Assembly: GCF_011386835.1 (NCBI RefSeq)
Contig: NC_088800.1
Coordinates: 54,403,439-54,467,438, forward strand
From: Chrysemys picta bellii
Taxonomy: Eukaryota > Chordata > Testudines > Emydidae
Length of the DNA: 64,000 nucleotides
Direction: 5' to 3'
Position numbers and translations under genes: made by a program. The notes beneath the pieces were generated by a model, which did no database searches, had not been told where the DNA came from, and saw nothing but the letters and a program-made list of their open reading frames with translations. This document shows positions 1 to 12,755 of the stretch, piece after piece (the stretch's first letter is position 1; every line of letters begins with the position of its first letter).

Positions 1-1234
1 GACACATGATTTTCCATTTGAAAGGCATGGTCCAAAATTGCTAAAATTAACCTAATTCTCTGTAGCTGAAGAAAATCTGCCCAACAAGTGAGGACATGAA
101 GGGGAGTGAGCCTTCTTATAAGACAGATTTTATCCAAAAGTAAGAATCCAGTCTTCCTACGGTTGAGAATAAATCAGCCCCAGTGCATCTAGCTGGCAGT
201 ATTTTTGAAGAATTCTTCCAGAACAGAGAAACAATTGCAGGATCCTCAGGGCAAGAGAAATACAATGCTGTTTATTGTCAACATAATGATGATACTTTAG
301 CTCAGGTTTCAGAAAATGATCTCATTAAGAGCCTTTATCTATTTGACCAAAAAGTAAAATAGAATAGAACCTTTAATGACACCACATTTCTCAATGAGTA
401 TGCACAATTGCAGATTAATTTCTATCTTCTAGGAATAACTAGAACCACTGGTAGACAATTCCAGAGACACCAGTAATGTTACTCAGTTGCTGAAGCAATA
501 GCCTGTGGTCAGTCATATTAGAAGTTGCTCAGAGGTCCACTATGACCAAAATGGCCAGCTGACTCTGATGTAAAACCAGCAGGAGATCATGCATGGTCTT
601 CATGAGCACAGTTTAAAGGCCCAGTCGAGTCTGGAACTTACCTAGGATATCATTGCTGTTCCAAGTGAACCTGGAATTGAATAGCCCTCATTCTTCTCTT
701 TGAAAGGGTGAGTTTGCAACTGGGAAATAGTGGACAAGCATTCCAGTGTCAAGTGATGGTTTCTTGAGGAGAAAGGTGACCCTCAGTATTCAGGGATGGT
801 TAGTGCCCTTCCTCATTAAGTGAGACATTCATAATGCCTGTCAATAATGGAATTTAAGGCTAATTCACTTGCCTTAAGCATCCAAGCTAGATAGAGGTCA
901 AAGCCCAGAGTGGTGATGTACTTTAGCCATCTCCTTTCCAGTCTACGGTTTAGCTATTGCAACTGTCAGAACTCACTGTTAAACCACAGTGGCTTATGGG
1001 GAACTAGTGACAACACATTACACTGAGGGGCCATGCAGATGAGCCCCATCTAAAGGCATAATTGTCTGTGAGCTCATGAACTACCTGACTGGAGAGGAAG
1101 GGGAGACAAGGTCTGCCCCGGAATCCATAGATAGGCTACAGAAATCCATAAGATTCATAAGTAGCTGAGTCTACAATAAAACAATTGGATCCTCACAGAA
1201 TATGGATATCAAATAGTCTTTGTATTGAAATGCA
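1..1234. other. Intron of ADCY3, no recognised feature
   Basis: AT-rich intronic sequence upstream of the first exon in the window. I see no long reading frame, tandem repeat or recognisable repeat family here. It is placed in an ADCY3 intron because the exon at 2866 starts inside a codon, so an upstream exon must lie outside the window. Confidence 0.5.
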
Positions 1235-1585
1235 TGAAGTGCTGGTTAATAGGCAGAAGGTTTAAAACAAACAAAAGGAAGTATTTTTTCACAGAATGCA
1301 CAGTCAGTCTGTGGAACTCTTTGCCAGAGGATGTTGTGAAGGGTTCAAAAAATAACTAGATAAGTTCATGGAGGATAGGTCCATCAATGGCTATTAGCCA
1401 GGATGGGCAGGGATGGTGTCCCTAGCTTCTGTTTGCCAGAAGCTGGGAATGGGATGGATCACTTGATTATTACCTGTTTTGTTCATTCCCTCTGGGGCAC
1501 CTGGCATTGGCCGCTGTCAGAACACAGGATACTGGGCTAGATGGACCTTTGGTCTGACCCAGTATAGCTGTTCTTATGTTCTTAA
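1235..1585 (+). mobile_element. CR1 LINE, 3' end fragment
   Basis: This reads as the last few hundred bases of a CR1 non-LTR retrotransposon: the end of the reverse-transcriptase ORF (a frame resembling YFFTECTVSLWNSLPEDVVK), then the 3' untranslated tail ending in a stretch reading 'tggtctgacccagtatagctg' in style. Related copies lie at 5876-6262 (same strand) and at 10158 onward (opposite strand). It is 5' truncated, as is usual for CR1, and has no coding capacity. Confidence 0.8.
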
Positions 1586-1772
1586 ACACCAAATGGAGTG
1601 ACCATTAAGCCTCACTTACTTATTTTTAAAATATTTTTGGACAAACTATATAAATGCATGTAGCACATACAATTCTTTAAAAATATATACATTTCCGAAC
1701 ACCCAACACTAGAATGGCAAAAACATCTATGAATTGCCAATGCATCTCTGCCAGTTCTCGGCTTATAAATTA

Positions 1773-2003
1773 GGGTATGTCTACACTGCAATCAGAGGTA
1801 TGATTGTATCTTAAGTAGGCATACCTGCACTAGCTTTAATCTCGTTAGCATGGCTAGTGAATATGTGGCAGCATAAACCCCATCCTATACTGAAGCCCAT
1901 GATGCCATGTCTTCACTGCTATTTTTGGCCTTGCTAGTTAGATTTAAGATAGCATAGGTATGCTGCAATCACGCCTTCATTTGCAGTGTAGACATACCCC
2001 TAG
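1773..2003. mobile_element. Harbinger-type MITE
   Basis: The short element has terminal inverted repeats: GGGTATGTCTACACTGCAA at the left and its complement near 1981-2000. The GTCTACAC core recurs at the ends of the autonomous Harbinger-like element at 18474-22592, so that element's relatives could mobilise this one. A TTA lies at each side, consistent with the 3-bp TWA duplication of the superfamily, although the right copy is offset by three bases. It is non-coding. Confidence 0.75.
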
Positions 2004-2119
2004 TTAAATCAGTACAACTTTTGGATGTGGACGAAACCGAAGGGAGTTAAGCACCCATCTATGACCCTAAGAACACTACAGAATTAGGTTAACACAAAGC
2101 AGCTTAGGTCAACTTTATT

Positions 2120-2420
2120 CTATAAATGTCTACACTAAAATTTCACTCCTGCTGAGGTAACATGCTCGTTACACCAACTTAATAACTCCACTTCCATGAG
2201 AGGTATAGAATCAATATCCATGTAGTTAGGTCGATGCACACTGTGTTGTTGTTTACATCAACTGTTACTGGCTTTCAGAAGCCGTCCCACATTGACAGTG
2301 TGGACACGCACTGCCAACACCAGGAGTAAAGTGTAGACACACACAAGCGATGTAATTACTGTAGTGGCTATATGGTGATGTAAGTTAGAGCAATTTAATT
2401 TTGTAGTGTAGACATGCCCT
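2120..2420. mobile_element. Harbinger-type MITE, second copy
   Basis: The ends are inverted copies around the core ATGTCTACACTA (left, near 2127) and TAGTGTAGACAT (right, near 2404). The same TIR core occurs in the MITE at 1773 and in the Harbinger element at 18474-22592. The interior is diverged and non-coding. Boundaries are approximate because no clear target duplication was found. Confidence 0.6.
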
Positions 2421-2865
2421 CAATATCTGTGAAAAGGAGGCCATAAATATTTTGCCAAAGGCCACTGAAGGAGTTGGTTTCAGAGCTTGGATTAGAATTT
2501 TGAAGTTTCTGACTTCTAGTCCCATGCATATGCCATAGCTTTGTCTAAATGAGTACAAGAGGGAGAGCAGAATAAAGTATGCATCCTTCAACCATCTCTA
2601 CAGTTGTTGCAATTTGTTAGGATTTCCTAGGATCATGTATTTCCAGATACAATAGAAAAATGTAACTCCCAACACGTTAAAGCTAATATTATCCAAACTT
2701 TTCAGGTTTGTGTACAAATGATAGTTATTTCTACCTTATCATTGAGTCTTGAAATTCATCAGGTGTGGAAATCTATTATCCATATTGTGTATCTAAGAAA
2801 TCAAAGAATGAAAAACTAAGAACTGCTTCCATAAATGACTTTTTAATTGTGTAATTTTTCCATAG

Positions 2866-3038
2866 GTTTGAAGACTTACCTGATATCTGGTCAGAAAGTG
2901 AAGGAGTCCCATTGCAGCTGTTCACAGACATTGGTTACTGATCTGGAGGCAGGAGACGGAGCCAACATACAGGGAGCGTCATCAGCTGAGAATATTGGTG
3001 ACTTGGCAAAGACTCTCAAACACTCTGAGAAACCCAAG
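2866..3038 (+). CDS. ADCY3: ADCY3 exon: end of C1a and start of C1b linker
   Basis: This exon encodes part of adenylate cyclase type 3, a membrane enzyme that makes cAMP from ATP and is prominent in primary cilia and olfactory neurons. The peptide begins GLKTYLISGQ, matching the end of the first catalytic domain of vertebrate ADCY3 as I know it, followed by the cysteine-containing, poorly conserved C1b segment (ESHCSCSQTL). A polypyrimidine tract and AG at 2864-2865 precede it, so the exon opens with the last two bases of a Gly codon. It ends in a complete Lys codon before a GT donor at 3039. The phase fits the next exon at 24526. The assignment rests on remembered family sequence and on the fit of four successive exons. 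Confidence 0.95.
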
Positions 3039-3161
3039 GTTAGGGGTGTTGGTTTTTGTTGTTGTTGTTGGGGTTATTTGTTTTGTTTTTTTAATTCAGG
3101 CAAAGTATTTTTAGAACCCTAGAGTTATGAAGCAAGTTATGGGCATAGGGATAAGAGAGGC

Positions 3162-3852
3162 TGTGATGGGGTTCACTTACCACGGTGGTGCCTCCTGCTG
3201 GCCTTCCTGGGGATTAGCTCTGCCAGTTGGTGCACCCTCTTTCAGGTGGTGCCTTTCCCGCCTTCCTCTCACCTTGTGGACCCATCTTACTCCAGGAACT
3301 GCAGCCTCCTCTTCATGAATCAGCCTCCATATTTTCCCCTTCCATGGTTACCCAAAGTCCTTCTATGCAGACAGTCCCAGGTAGACTTCTCTTGTGCTTC
3401 CCTGATGGTGCCACTTCTCCAGTGGCCAGTAAGGGAACCCAGGCCCGTTCGCTACATCTGGTTCCAGTCCAGGGACCCTCAGCTCAGTAGTTCTGGGCTC
3501 TGCCTTCTCAACCCTCACTGCTCCTTTGAGAATTGCTTTCTACTATTCCTGGTTCCCCCCCTTCTCTGGGAGTACCAGCTCCAAACCCGTTCCCTCATCC
3601 CTCTTCCCAGGGAGACTGCAGACTATCTTCCTGCAGCCCCCAAACACTCCCCCTTCCCAGGGAGTCACTGCACTTTCCCCAAAGCCCTGTCAGGTCTCAG
3701 CTCCTGGGCTTTATAGGCCCAGCCTATTCCTGCCCAGCTGAGCCTTCTTTAATCAACTCCCTGCTCCCTGCTCCCTGGCTACTCCTCCACCTGTAGCCTG
3801 GGCAGTTAATTTAACCCCTTCTAATCCTGTGTAAGATGAACACCCCATCACA
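3162..3852 (-). mobile_element. Solo LTR inserted 120 bp downstream of an ADCY3 exon
   Basis: The 691-bp unit begins TGTGATGGGG and ends CCCCATCACA, a TG...CA LTR with inverted ends. The flanks read gaggc and gagac, a 4-of-5 match that may be the target duplication. On the minus strand a TATAAAG sits near 3703-3711 and suggests that orientation; I did not find a matching polyadenylation signal, so strand is uncertain. No internal retroviral or gypsy genes remain, so this is a solo LTR left by LTR-LTR recombination. The family is not identified. Confidence 0.7.
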
Positions 3853-4051
3853 GAGACCTTCTGTTGCTTGCTTGCTTACATGCTTTGTTTATTTTTTATT
3901 CAAAACGTCAGTTTGGTCTATGAGTAAAGAAAAATAAATTCAAAGCTATTTATCCAAGCACCTGACAAATCAGCCTTGAAGTAATGTGGTGAGTTTTCAG
4001 ATGTGCCGCTGAACAAATAATTTTTAAAATATCTGTAGTTCAGAATAAGTA

Positions 4052-4637
4052 TAAGTAGGAGCATTGCCAGCAGATCAAGGCACGTGATCATTCCCCTCTA
4101 TTCGGCGTTGGTGAGGCCTCATCTGGAGTACTGTATCCAGTTTTGGGCCCCATACTACAAGAAGGACGTGGAAAAATTGGAAAGAGTCCAGCGGAGGGCA
4201 ACACAAATGATTAGGGGGCTGGAGCACATGACTTATGAGGAGAGGCTGAGGGAACTGGTATTATTTAGTTTGCAGAAGAATGAGCTGGGATTTGATAGCT
4301 GCTTTCAACTACCTGAACGGGGTTTCCAAAGAGGATGGATCTAGACTACTCTCAGTGGTATCAGATGACAGAACAAGGAGTAATGGTCTCAGGTTGCAGT
4401 GGGGGAGGTTTAGGTTGGATATTAGGAAAAACTTTTTCACTAGGAGGGTGGTAAAGCACTGGAATGGGTTACCTAGGGAGGTGGTGGAATCTCCTTCCTT
4501 AGAGGTTTTTAAGGTTAGGCTTGACAAAGCCCTGGCTGGGATGATTTAGTTGGGGATTGGTCCTGCTTTGAGCAGGGGGTTGGACTATATGACCTCTTGA
4601 GGTCCCTTCCAACCCTGATATTCTATGATTCTATGAA
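4052..4637 (+). mobile_element. CR1 LINE, 3' end with tail
   Basis: Translation gives the C-terminal part of the CR1 reverse transcriptase ([15 protein letters not shown], then [20 protein letters not shown]). A frameshift near 4275 moves the reading to [17 protein letters not shown] and [18 protein letters not shown]. The frameshift comes from a small deletion after the LFSLQK motif. The copy ends with the typical CR1 3' repeat ATTCTATGATTCTATG near 4620-4637. It is 5' truncated and not functional. Confidence 0.93.
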
Positions 4638-5875
4638 TAGACAAATTAACAAATTCCTCTTTCAACAGTCTGAACAGAATGTTAAAAGAAAATGTATCTG
4701 TGCTTGATGTAGGTACTTTGGCACACTCCATTAGCTCATTTCTAACTCCTGGGCTACTACTTTTCTATTCTCTGTTGAGGGATGGGAATACCACTGCTCA
4801 TGCTTCAGACTTCACACTATCAAATTCTCTCCTTTCTCGGCTGACACTGGCTCCCTCTCCTGTTTCTTCCTCTTTCTCTCTCTCCCACAAGAGCCTTCAA
4901 AGTATGTGCAATCTAGTAATCAAGTAATTTTGCTTATGAATATGCAATAGATATCAGTAAACCCAGGGAAGACAATACTCCCTGTGCAGTCAGTGATTGT
5001 AGGGTTAGTCTATGTGAATTGCTCTCCGTGTCAGTTGCTGTAAAATAGATAAATGTGCTCTGGTAGGCTAGGACATTATATTTTACTTAGCTGCTTGCTT
5101 TAGAAACTTAGTTTAAGTTATATAGAGATAAGGGCAGTAATTTGTATGAATTACTTTCTGAGTATTGAAAATGACAAACGTTCTTAAGAAGAAAGAAAAG
5201 GTAGCCTAGGAAATGTGGATTCTGTTTATTGTTACACTGTATTATTTCATCTCAAAACTAAATTGATAGAGAACAAATTATTATTCTTTCCTTGCACTTG
5301 TGTTGTGGTTCCTCCTAGCCAGCTGATGGAGTTAGACAACTGAAGACCAGATCTTCCAGAGTGATATGGCCACTTGGACTGCACTGCCAGCAGATTGCAG
5401 TCATACATAAAACCAGCGAATCTAGCCCTGAGAGCAGCTCCTCAATGCAAAATGCATTTTGCGGTGGAGTAGAGTTGACAGGAAAACGTTTATGCCACCT
5501 CCATTTTGCTGCTACTGTAAAGCCGGGGGGGGGGGGGGGGGAACAGGGGGAGGTGTCACCAGTGCAAGGAGGGCATAACTTAGACCCCTCTATATCATTT
5601 GTATCCCTGGTCATAGGTTTGGCCCCTCAGGTTGCTTAGCTGCCTGCAAAACTCAGCGCAGCCCTCAGGCTCTTCTCACCTACATCTGGGAGACCATGCC
5701 TTCACACAGTGGCCCCAGGATTAAGGGAGTGGAGAGATGAGCTTTATACCACTTTAGCGTATCCTGTCTCCCAAACCTGTATACAGCTTGGTTTATCCCA
5801 AGTCTTTTGGTGACATGAAACCCCTCTTTCTATACATTCTTTATTTACCTGTTCACATAACACTAGAAGCAGGGG
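4638..5875. other. Intron, one poly-G run, no gene seen
   Basis: Ordinary intronic sequence. The only structure is an uninterrupted run of 17 G residues at 5525-5541. Short open frames at 5315-5639 on both strands overlap the G run, have no recognisable domain and are likely chance. Confidence 0.5.
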
Positions 5876-6262
5876 TCACTCAATGAAATTAATAGGCAGC
5901 AGGTTTAAAACAAACAAAAAGAAATGCTTCTTCACACAACACACAGTTGACTTGTGGAACTTGTTGCCATGGGATGTTTTGAAGGACAAAAGTATAACTG
6001 GGTTTAAAAAAAATTAGATAAGTTAATGGAGGATAGGTCCATTAATGGCTCAAGATGGTCAGTGAAGCTACCCCATGCACAAGGTTGTCCCATAACTTCT
6101 GACTGCCAGAACCTGGGACTGGATGACAAGGAAAGGATCACTCAGTAATTGCTCTGTTCTGTTCATTCTCTCTAAAGCATCTGGCACTGGCCACTGTTGG
6201 AAGACAGGATATGGGCTAAATGTCCCATTGGTCTGACCCACTATGGCCATTCTTATGTTGTT
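5876..6262 (+). mobile_element. CR1 LINE, 3' end fragment
   Basis: This copy is colinear with the CR1 tail at 1235-1585: the same 'aataggcagcaggtttaaaa' opening, a GGATAGGTCCATTAATGGCT block and a TCTGACCCACTATGGCCATT ending. It is an independent insertion of the same CR1 subfamily, about as diverged as the first. It is followed by a short TC-rich microsatellite at 6266-6286. Confidence 0.8.
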
Positions 6263-7338
6263 ATATTCTCTCTCTCTCTCTCTCATATATTCTGCCTAGC
6301 CAGACTTAAGTTGTTTTTGTCTCCTACTGTATCTCAGTCTAAGCTGTAGCATCCAGGCTAGGAAAATCATATTGACTAAAAACCCAGGACAATAGAACAG
6401 AGCAAGTATTAGGTTTTCTGTCTGCCATACAATGACAGTGAGACAGAGGGACCACTGAGTGTTATCCGTCTCAGCAGTTTTGTGCTAACAGCTGGAAGTG
6501 ACAGAGTCTAGAGGAGACTAATTAGAGAGGTGCAAAAAATTGAGCTGTTTCAGGCATGAGAGGAGGAGAAAGAACTAAGCAGAGCAATAGAACTGAATTG
6601 CCAATGAGAGCAGAGTAGGGCAAAAAAAGAAGGGACTAAGCAGAGCAATAGAACTGAGCTGCCAAACTGAGGGGACGAATTTGGGCCTGGTTGACTTGGC
6701 ACAGATGTAAAGCCTTAACAGGAAGGAGAATGAAATCATGGCGAGTGCACTACTGAGTGTGCCTGAGACTTAGCTTTGAATGTGTTGTCTGTTAGTGCTC
6801 TCTCTCATCATAGGTTTTTTCGTGACTGGAGGTAGTCAGATGGTTCAATGGCAGTTATTTTTACCAGAAAAGTAAGTGATTGCTTAATTTGCCAAGCAAG
6901 CCAGAGTAGGCTTTATAGTAAAATAAACTACAATTTAATTACTTGCTACTGCTGCAAATATGATTTGATTTTAGCAGGGAGATGGCTTCTCTCCCATGCG
7001 TGTTTGTAGTCTTTCAGGGCCTGGCAATGTAATTTGTAAATCAATCCAACACTTACTGTTTTAAATGCAAAGCAGGCAACATTGGCAGTGTGGGAAGAGC
7101 TGGTAGAAAAATTTTCTTAAGAATGATTTTCTGACTAAAAATGCTTTTTCACTTTCACTTTGTAAATGAAATTGACAAAAATGTTGTCAGAGGGCTGCCA
7201 AACTGAGATCCCTGGCCTCTCTGCCTTCACATCTACTTCCCCAGATCTAGGAACCTGAGAGGCCCCCTGGAGCTGGGAGTAAGGCAGGGGGGCTGAGCAC
7301 CCAGCTCTCTTTTGGTTCTTCGGCAGCAGAGCTGGAAG
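6263..7338. other. Intron, no recognised feature
   Basis: Intronic sequence with a short TC repeat at its left edge and nothing else that I can assign. Its right edge holds GCTGGAAG at 7331-7338, the left copy of the target duplication of the next hAT element. Confidence 0.5.
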
Positions 7339-8559
7339 CATAGGCGTGCGCAGCCCATTTCATTAGGGTGTGCACCCAGGGAGCCCCGCCCCTGCCCTGC
7401 CCTAGTCCTGCCCCCAGCCACTCCCTCCTACTTCCCGCCCCCTGACTTCCCCCCTCAGAACCCCCAACCCTCCCTGCTCCTTGTCCCCTGACTACCCCCT
7501 CCTGGGTCCCCTGTCCCTAACTGCCCCCCAGGACTCCACCCCCTACCTAAGCCTCCCTGCTCCTTGTCTCCTGACTGCCCCCCTAGGACCCTACCCCCTA
7601 CCTGTCCCCTGACTGCCCCGACCCTTATCCACACCCCCGCCCCCAGACAGACCCCCAGGACTCCCACGCCTATCCAACTGCTCCCCATCCCCTGACAGGA
7701 CCCCCAGAACTCCCGACCCATACAACTCTCCCGCTCCCTGCCTCCCCCAACCTCTCTCCACACCCCTGCCTCCTGACAGCACCTCCCAGAACTCCTTACT
7801 CATCCAGCCCCCCCCCCAGCTCCTCATCCCCTGACCACTCCCTCCAGAGGACCCCCCCACACTAACTGCTCCCCCAGGACCCTCCTTGCTCCCTGTCCCC
7901 TGACTGCCCTGACCCCTATCCACCGCCCATCCCCTGGAAGACCCCGGGACTCCCGTGCACCATGCAATTCCCCCTGCTCCCTGACTGCCCCCTCCAGAGA
8001 TCCCCTGCCCCAAACCACCACCTCCCTGGGATCCCACCCCCTATCCAACCCACCCTGTCCCCTGACTGCCCCCACCCCTTATCCAACCCCCCTGGCCCCG
8101 GACCCCTTACCATGAGATGAGGCGCCTAGCCTCCCCGCAGAGCCAAACACTGCCCCGCGGGAGTGCACAGCCCCGGCCCCCAGAGCACTGCATGCGGCGG
8201 CATGGCTCCATGGGAGGTGGGAGCGTGTCTGACTCCCCGCGGAGCCCCGGCCCCCCAGAACGCTGCGCACAACAGCATGGCTCCAGGGGAGGGGGAGCAT
8301 GTCTGCCTCACCGCGGAGCCAAACGCTGCCCCGCGTGAGTGCGCAGCCCTGGCCCCCAGAGCGCTGTGCATGCAGCAGCTTGGCTCCAGAGGAGGGGGAA
8401 AGGCGGGGGAGGGGCCGGTGGCTTGCTGCGTTCAGCCGGGCGTTCCGGCCCGGGAGCGCGGACCCCACGGCTTGTTGCACCGGGGAGTGGAGCCATTTTC
8501 CCACCCCTGCATTAGGGTGTGCCTGAGCACACCCGGCACACTCCATGTGCACGCCTATG
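7339..8559. mobile_element. hAT-type element with internal GC-rich minisatellite
   Basis: The ends are inverted (CATAGGCGTGCGCA at the left, TGTGCACGCCTATG at the right) and the element is flanked by a perfect 8-bp duplication, GCTGGAAG (7331-7338 and 8560-8567). Eight-bp duplications are characteristic of the hAT superfamily. From about 7380 to 8110 the interior is a degenerate tandem array built on 'ccctgactgcccc' and 'ccaggac' blocks. From about 8110 to 8480 come three imperfect copies of a longer GC-rich unit containing 'cagagc' and 'catggctcca'. The long open frames across it reflect GC-rich repeat composition, not genes. No transposase is present. Confidence 0.88.
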
Positions 8560-8786
8560 GCTGGAAGGAAGGCTCTTCTCAATTTCACCTGAGAATGGGA
8601 AAAGGTACCTTGCAGTATGTAAGTTGTTACAACATTTCAGTAGCATCTTACTCGCCTCCCCTCAACAATAATATGCTGTAGTTTAAATGCAAAACCTCAC
8701 AGTTGAGCTAGGACGTGGGACTTGTACAGAATTAGGATGGTGAAGGAAAGATGCAGAAAATTTTAACTAAATTTACTGCATATAGC

Positions 8787-8905
8787 TAGAGCCCTGCAAA
8801 TCTGCAGATAACCGCTTTATATCTGCGGATGCGGATATCCTTGGACCATTTTTATGGATTGCGGATCAGATGCTGATACACATTTTGTATCCACGCAGGG
8901 CTCTA
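8787..8905. mobile_element. Small TIR element (MITE)
   Basis: A 119-bp element with ends TAGAGCCCTGCAAATCTGC and a complementary right end GCAGGGCTCTA. Within it 'gcggat' motifs repeat. Flanking bases (catatagc and catagcaa) are similar but not identical, so the target duplication is unproved. Probably hAT-derived. Confidence 0.6.
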
Positions 8906-10157
8906 CATAGCAATTACTGAGTCAAGTAGATGACTCTTGTATAAAACATTGTAATCTGTTACTTATTTTGGTACCAAGTTTTTTGTACTGTATTTTGTTA
9001 AGCTTCATATTTTACTATGATTAGAAATCATAAACTACTGTAAAATATATTAGTATCACTTCTCTAACACAAAATTAAGATGTGGTTTTACTTGCACTGG
9101 TATTCATTGAAAGTTCATTCATCTACTATTCAGAATGTCTAGGACACACATTCACAAAGTATTTATAAATGTTTACAGTTATTAATGAAGTTAAGAATTG
9201 AGACTTTCTGGGGTTTCTGGCTGTGTTGTCATTTGTTGAGGCATCACAGTTCAAAAAGAGGGCAAAATCTGCCTGTTTGCAGATAAGGATGTTCTGTAAG
9301 TAAGCCCCTCACCCCGGGAGGAGCAGGCATGATGGCTCACTTGCTGAGAAAATCTAGAACATCCATCTGAAAAGCAAAGAACTTCATAGGCTTGTTGAAC
9401 CACTGTGTGGACCAATAGCCTAGGGAATAAGGACCTGGAAGAAACTCCATGGAGTAACAGTTCTCAGACTTTCAGTGTTATCATGTTACATTTAAAACTC
9501 AAAAATGCTTGACCAGGCTACCACCTCATAATTTCAGTCATTGTTGTAATAGTTTCTTAATCTTGGTTTTTGAAACAAACTGCATACTGCTAAATTGTGG
9601 CCTGCATATTGCCAGCAGTATATGTACCACAGTTTTGAGAACTGCTGCTATATAGTGACCAAGAGAAACCATCCCCCTTTCCTACGCATCTGAGGGGTAC
9701 AGACCCACACCTCTACAAAATAACAAAGATGATTGCCAAATGGCATTGGGTCAAGGGAAGAGGAAGGGTGGGGCCTTGCTTAAATAGAGCTTTTTGAAGG
9801 AGTGAGAGGGGAATCCTGAAAACAGGATACAAAATGGCCATAAAAAATCAGAGGTTAAGCCACACAAATGAGTAGTTGATATATTTGGACCAAAGGAAAA
9901 AGAACTCCAAAAGGTCAAAACACACTTCTCTGGGCTCAAAACAAACAGAGAAGGAGGTCCTGGGATACTGGGTTTGGGGAAAGTGTGTTATAGATAACTA
10001 AAACTGCTTGGTGGTAGCCCTGTCAAGATCTTCTCCAGTACAGTAGGTTGACAAGACTTGATTTTGTGTGCCCACTTTAGCATTCTGTCCCCAAAGGCAG
10101 ATGTGCATACAGCTGACAGTGATCTGTTGGCAAGTGTGGTGACATCAAAAGCCACAC
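8906..10157. other. Intron with one probable hAT remnant
   Basis: Mostly unassigned intron. At 9457-9647 the two edges are inverted around CAGTTCTCA and TGAGAACTG, the usual hAT end motif, with AT-rich filling, so this is probably an old hAT MITE; I saw no clear 8-bp duplication. The short minus-strand frame at 9751-9939 has no recognisable content. Confidence 0.45.
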
Positions 10158-10355
10158 AGGAACATAGCAGTTACTATAGTGGGTCAGATTCATGGTCCAT
10201 CTAGTCCAGTATCATGTCTCCAACAGTGGCCAGCACCACACAGTACAGAGGAAAGTGCAAGAAATTTGCAAAAGGCCGATGTGGGATAATCTCCCAAGAA
10301 GGCCACATCTGAATCCTCAATAGTTAAATTGTGTTAAAATCAGAAACGTGGGGTT

Positions 10356-11499
10356 TGACGGGTTCCCCCCGGGGTGCCACCTTGAACTGGTGTACCCCTG
10401 AGCCCTCTGACTCACCAGCCTGGGCTCCCTCCTACGCTGTGCTGCCGTGACAAGCTGCAAAGCCCTCCAAGCGAGCACTTTCACCAGCATTCACACAGGT
10501 AGACACTCCCAGCTGCAGTTACGTGCAGGTTGACCAGCCACTGCATGAATGCATAAAAAGTCTACAGCCAAAATAGCCACCAGCTTCCCAGCTGTACCAT
10601 CCTGCCCTGGTCAAAATCCTTATCCAGTTTGCCTCCCCCTCAAAGTGGAGAGGAAATGTAACAGCCTTTGCCCCTTGAGCTAAGATTTCCAAGTACTTAT
10701 TTCAAAGTCACTTGTTTAGATAAAGTAAAAATTTATTAACTACAAAAGATAGATTTTAAGTGATTATAAGTGATAGCAAACAGATCAAAGCAGATTACCT
10801 AGCAAATAAACAAAAATGCAAACTACACTTAACATACTAGATAGATTGGGTCTGAATTAGCAGTTCCTCACCCTGACTGCTGGGGTACAAGCAGGCTTGC
10901 AGATTCTTAAGGGTCAAGCTGCATTTACTTTGCAGCTTGGGATCCCCTCCCCCGTTCGAAGTCCTTTTTCTTAGGAGCTTCTCTCAGGTGTTCAGTTGTG
11001 GGGGAGTGAAGAACAACATATGATGTCACTCCCTGCCTTATATAGCTTTAGCATATGGTGGAAACCCTTTGTCCCAAACTTAGTTTGTGGAAAAAACACT
11101 GGTGTCCAAGATGGAGTCCAGAGACATGTGGTCTGGTCACATGCCCTTGCAGTGTTATAGCAGCCATTGCTTACAGGCTGGCCAAAACGCCCGCAGGAAG
11201 GTTAAGCTATTCCACAGTCCATTGTCTTTGCTGATGGGCCATTAGCCCCGTCTAGCTGCTTCATTATTGTACTTGAAAGTCTGGCTGTGGGTGTTTTCCA
11301 GAGTAAGCCCATTTGAAATACAGATCCCTAATCAATATTTATAACTTCAGATACAAAAATGATACATGCATAGAAATAGGATAATCATATTCAGCAAATC
11401 ATAACTTTTCCAATGGCACCTTGTACAAAATGCATCACAATTATGCCATAATTATATAATAATAATATTACTAGGATGAATATGGGGTGTAGTGTCACA
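10356..11499 (-). mobile_element. Solo LTR in CR1
   Basis: Read on the minus strand the 1144-bp unit starts TGTGACACTAC and ends CCCGTCA. It is flanked by TGGGGTT on both sides, a target duplication of up to 7 bp. On the minus strand a TATATAA box lies at 11038-11044 and an AATAAA polyadenylation signal at 10732-10737, about 300 bp downstream, the order expected for U3-R-U5. No internal genes remain. The family is probably an endogenous retrovirus, but I cannot name it. Confidence 0.8.
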
Positions 11500-12755
11500 T
11501 GGGGTTTTCATATCCAAATTTTGTGTCACTATTAACTGTTATAACGCTTTATATTCTTGTTATCCATATAAATGTCCAATCCTTCCTCGAACCTTGTTAA
11601 ATTCATGATCTCAATGGCATCCTGTGGCAATGAATTCCATAGTCTAATTGCAAAGAATTGTAGAAATATATGTCTGGAAAGGACCTTGAGAGGTCGTCTA
11701 GTCCAGCCTCCTGCATTGAGGCAGGACAAAGTATACCTAAACCATCCCTGATAGGTGTTTGTCGGTAGTGTTCTTAAAAACCTGAAATGACAGGGATTCC
11801 ATAACCTCCCTTGGAAGCCTATGCCAGTGTGTAACTATCCTTATAGTTAAAAAGTTGTTCTTAATATCTAATCTAAATTTCCCTTGCTTCAGATAAAGCC
11901 AATTATTTTTTGTCCTATCTTCAATGGACATGAAGAAAAAGTGATCATTCTCTTTTTTATGGCCCATAACATATTTAATGAGTGTTATCAGGTCTCCCCA
12001 CAGTCTTCAAGACTAAACATGCTCAGTTTTTTTAACCTTTCCTCATAGATCAAATTTTCTAAACCTTTTATTGTTTGTGTTGCTCTCCTCTGGACGCTCT
12101 CCAATTTATCGTTATGTTTGTTAAAGTATGAATACCCAGAACTTGACACAGTACTCCAGCTGAGGCCTTACCAGTGCTGAGTAGAACAGGATGATTACCT
12201 CCCATGTCTTACGTATGATAGTCCTGTTAATAAACCCTAGAATGATATTAGCCTTTTTTTGCAACTGGATCACATTGTTGGCTCGTATTCTCTTTGTGAT
12301 CCACTATAATACCGAGATCTTTTTCAGCAGTACAACCACCTAGACAGTTATTCTCCATTTTGTACTTATGTGTTTGATTTTTTCCCTCCTAAGTTTGGTA
12401 CTTTGCACTTGTCTTTATTGAATTTAAACTTGTTAATTTCAGACCACTTCTGCAGTTTGTCAGGTTTAGTGGACAGGATTAGAATTCAAAAGTGCTTGCA
12501 ACCCCTCCCACTTAGTATCATCCACAAATTTTATAAACCTACTCTCCACTACATTATCCAAGTCATTAATTAAAATATTGAATAGTACTAGTCCCTGTAC
12601 TGACCCTTTTTGGATTCTGCTACATATGTCCACTCAATTTGACAGTGAACCACTGATAACAGCTCTTTGAGTATGGTGTCTCAACCAGTTTTGCACCCAT
12701 CTTATAGTAATTTCATCTAGACCACATTTCCCTAATTTGCTTATGAGAATATCAT

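Noticed and set aside
7455..8588. Several overlapping Gly- or Pro-rich open frames on both strands
   Set aside because: They lie entirely in the GC-rich tandem arrays of a hAT element; low stop frequency is due to base composition, and no domain is visible.
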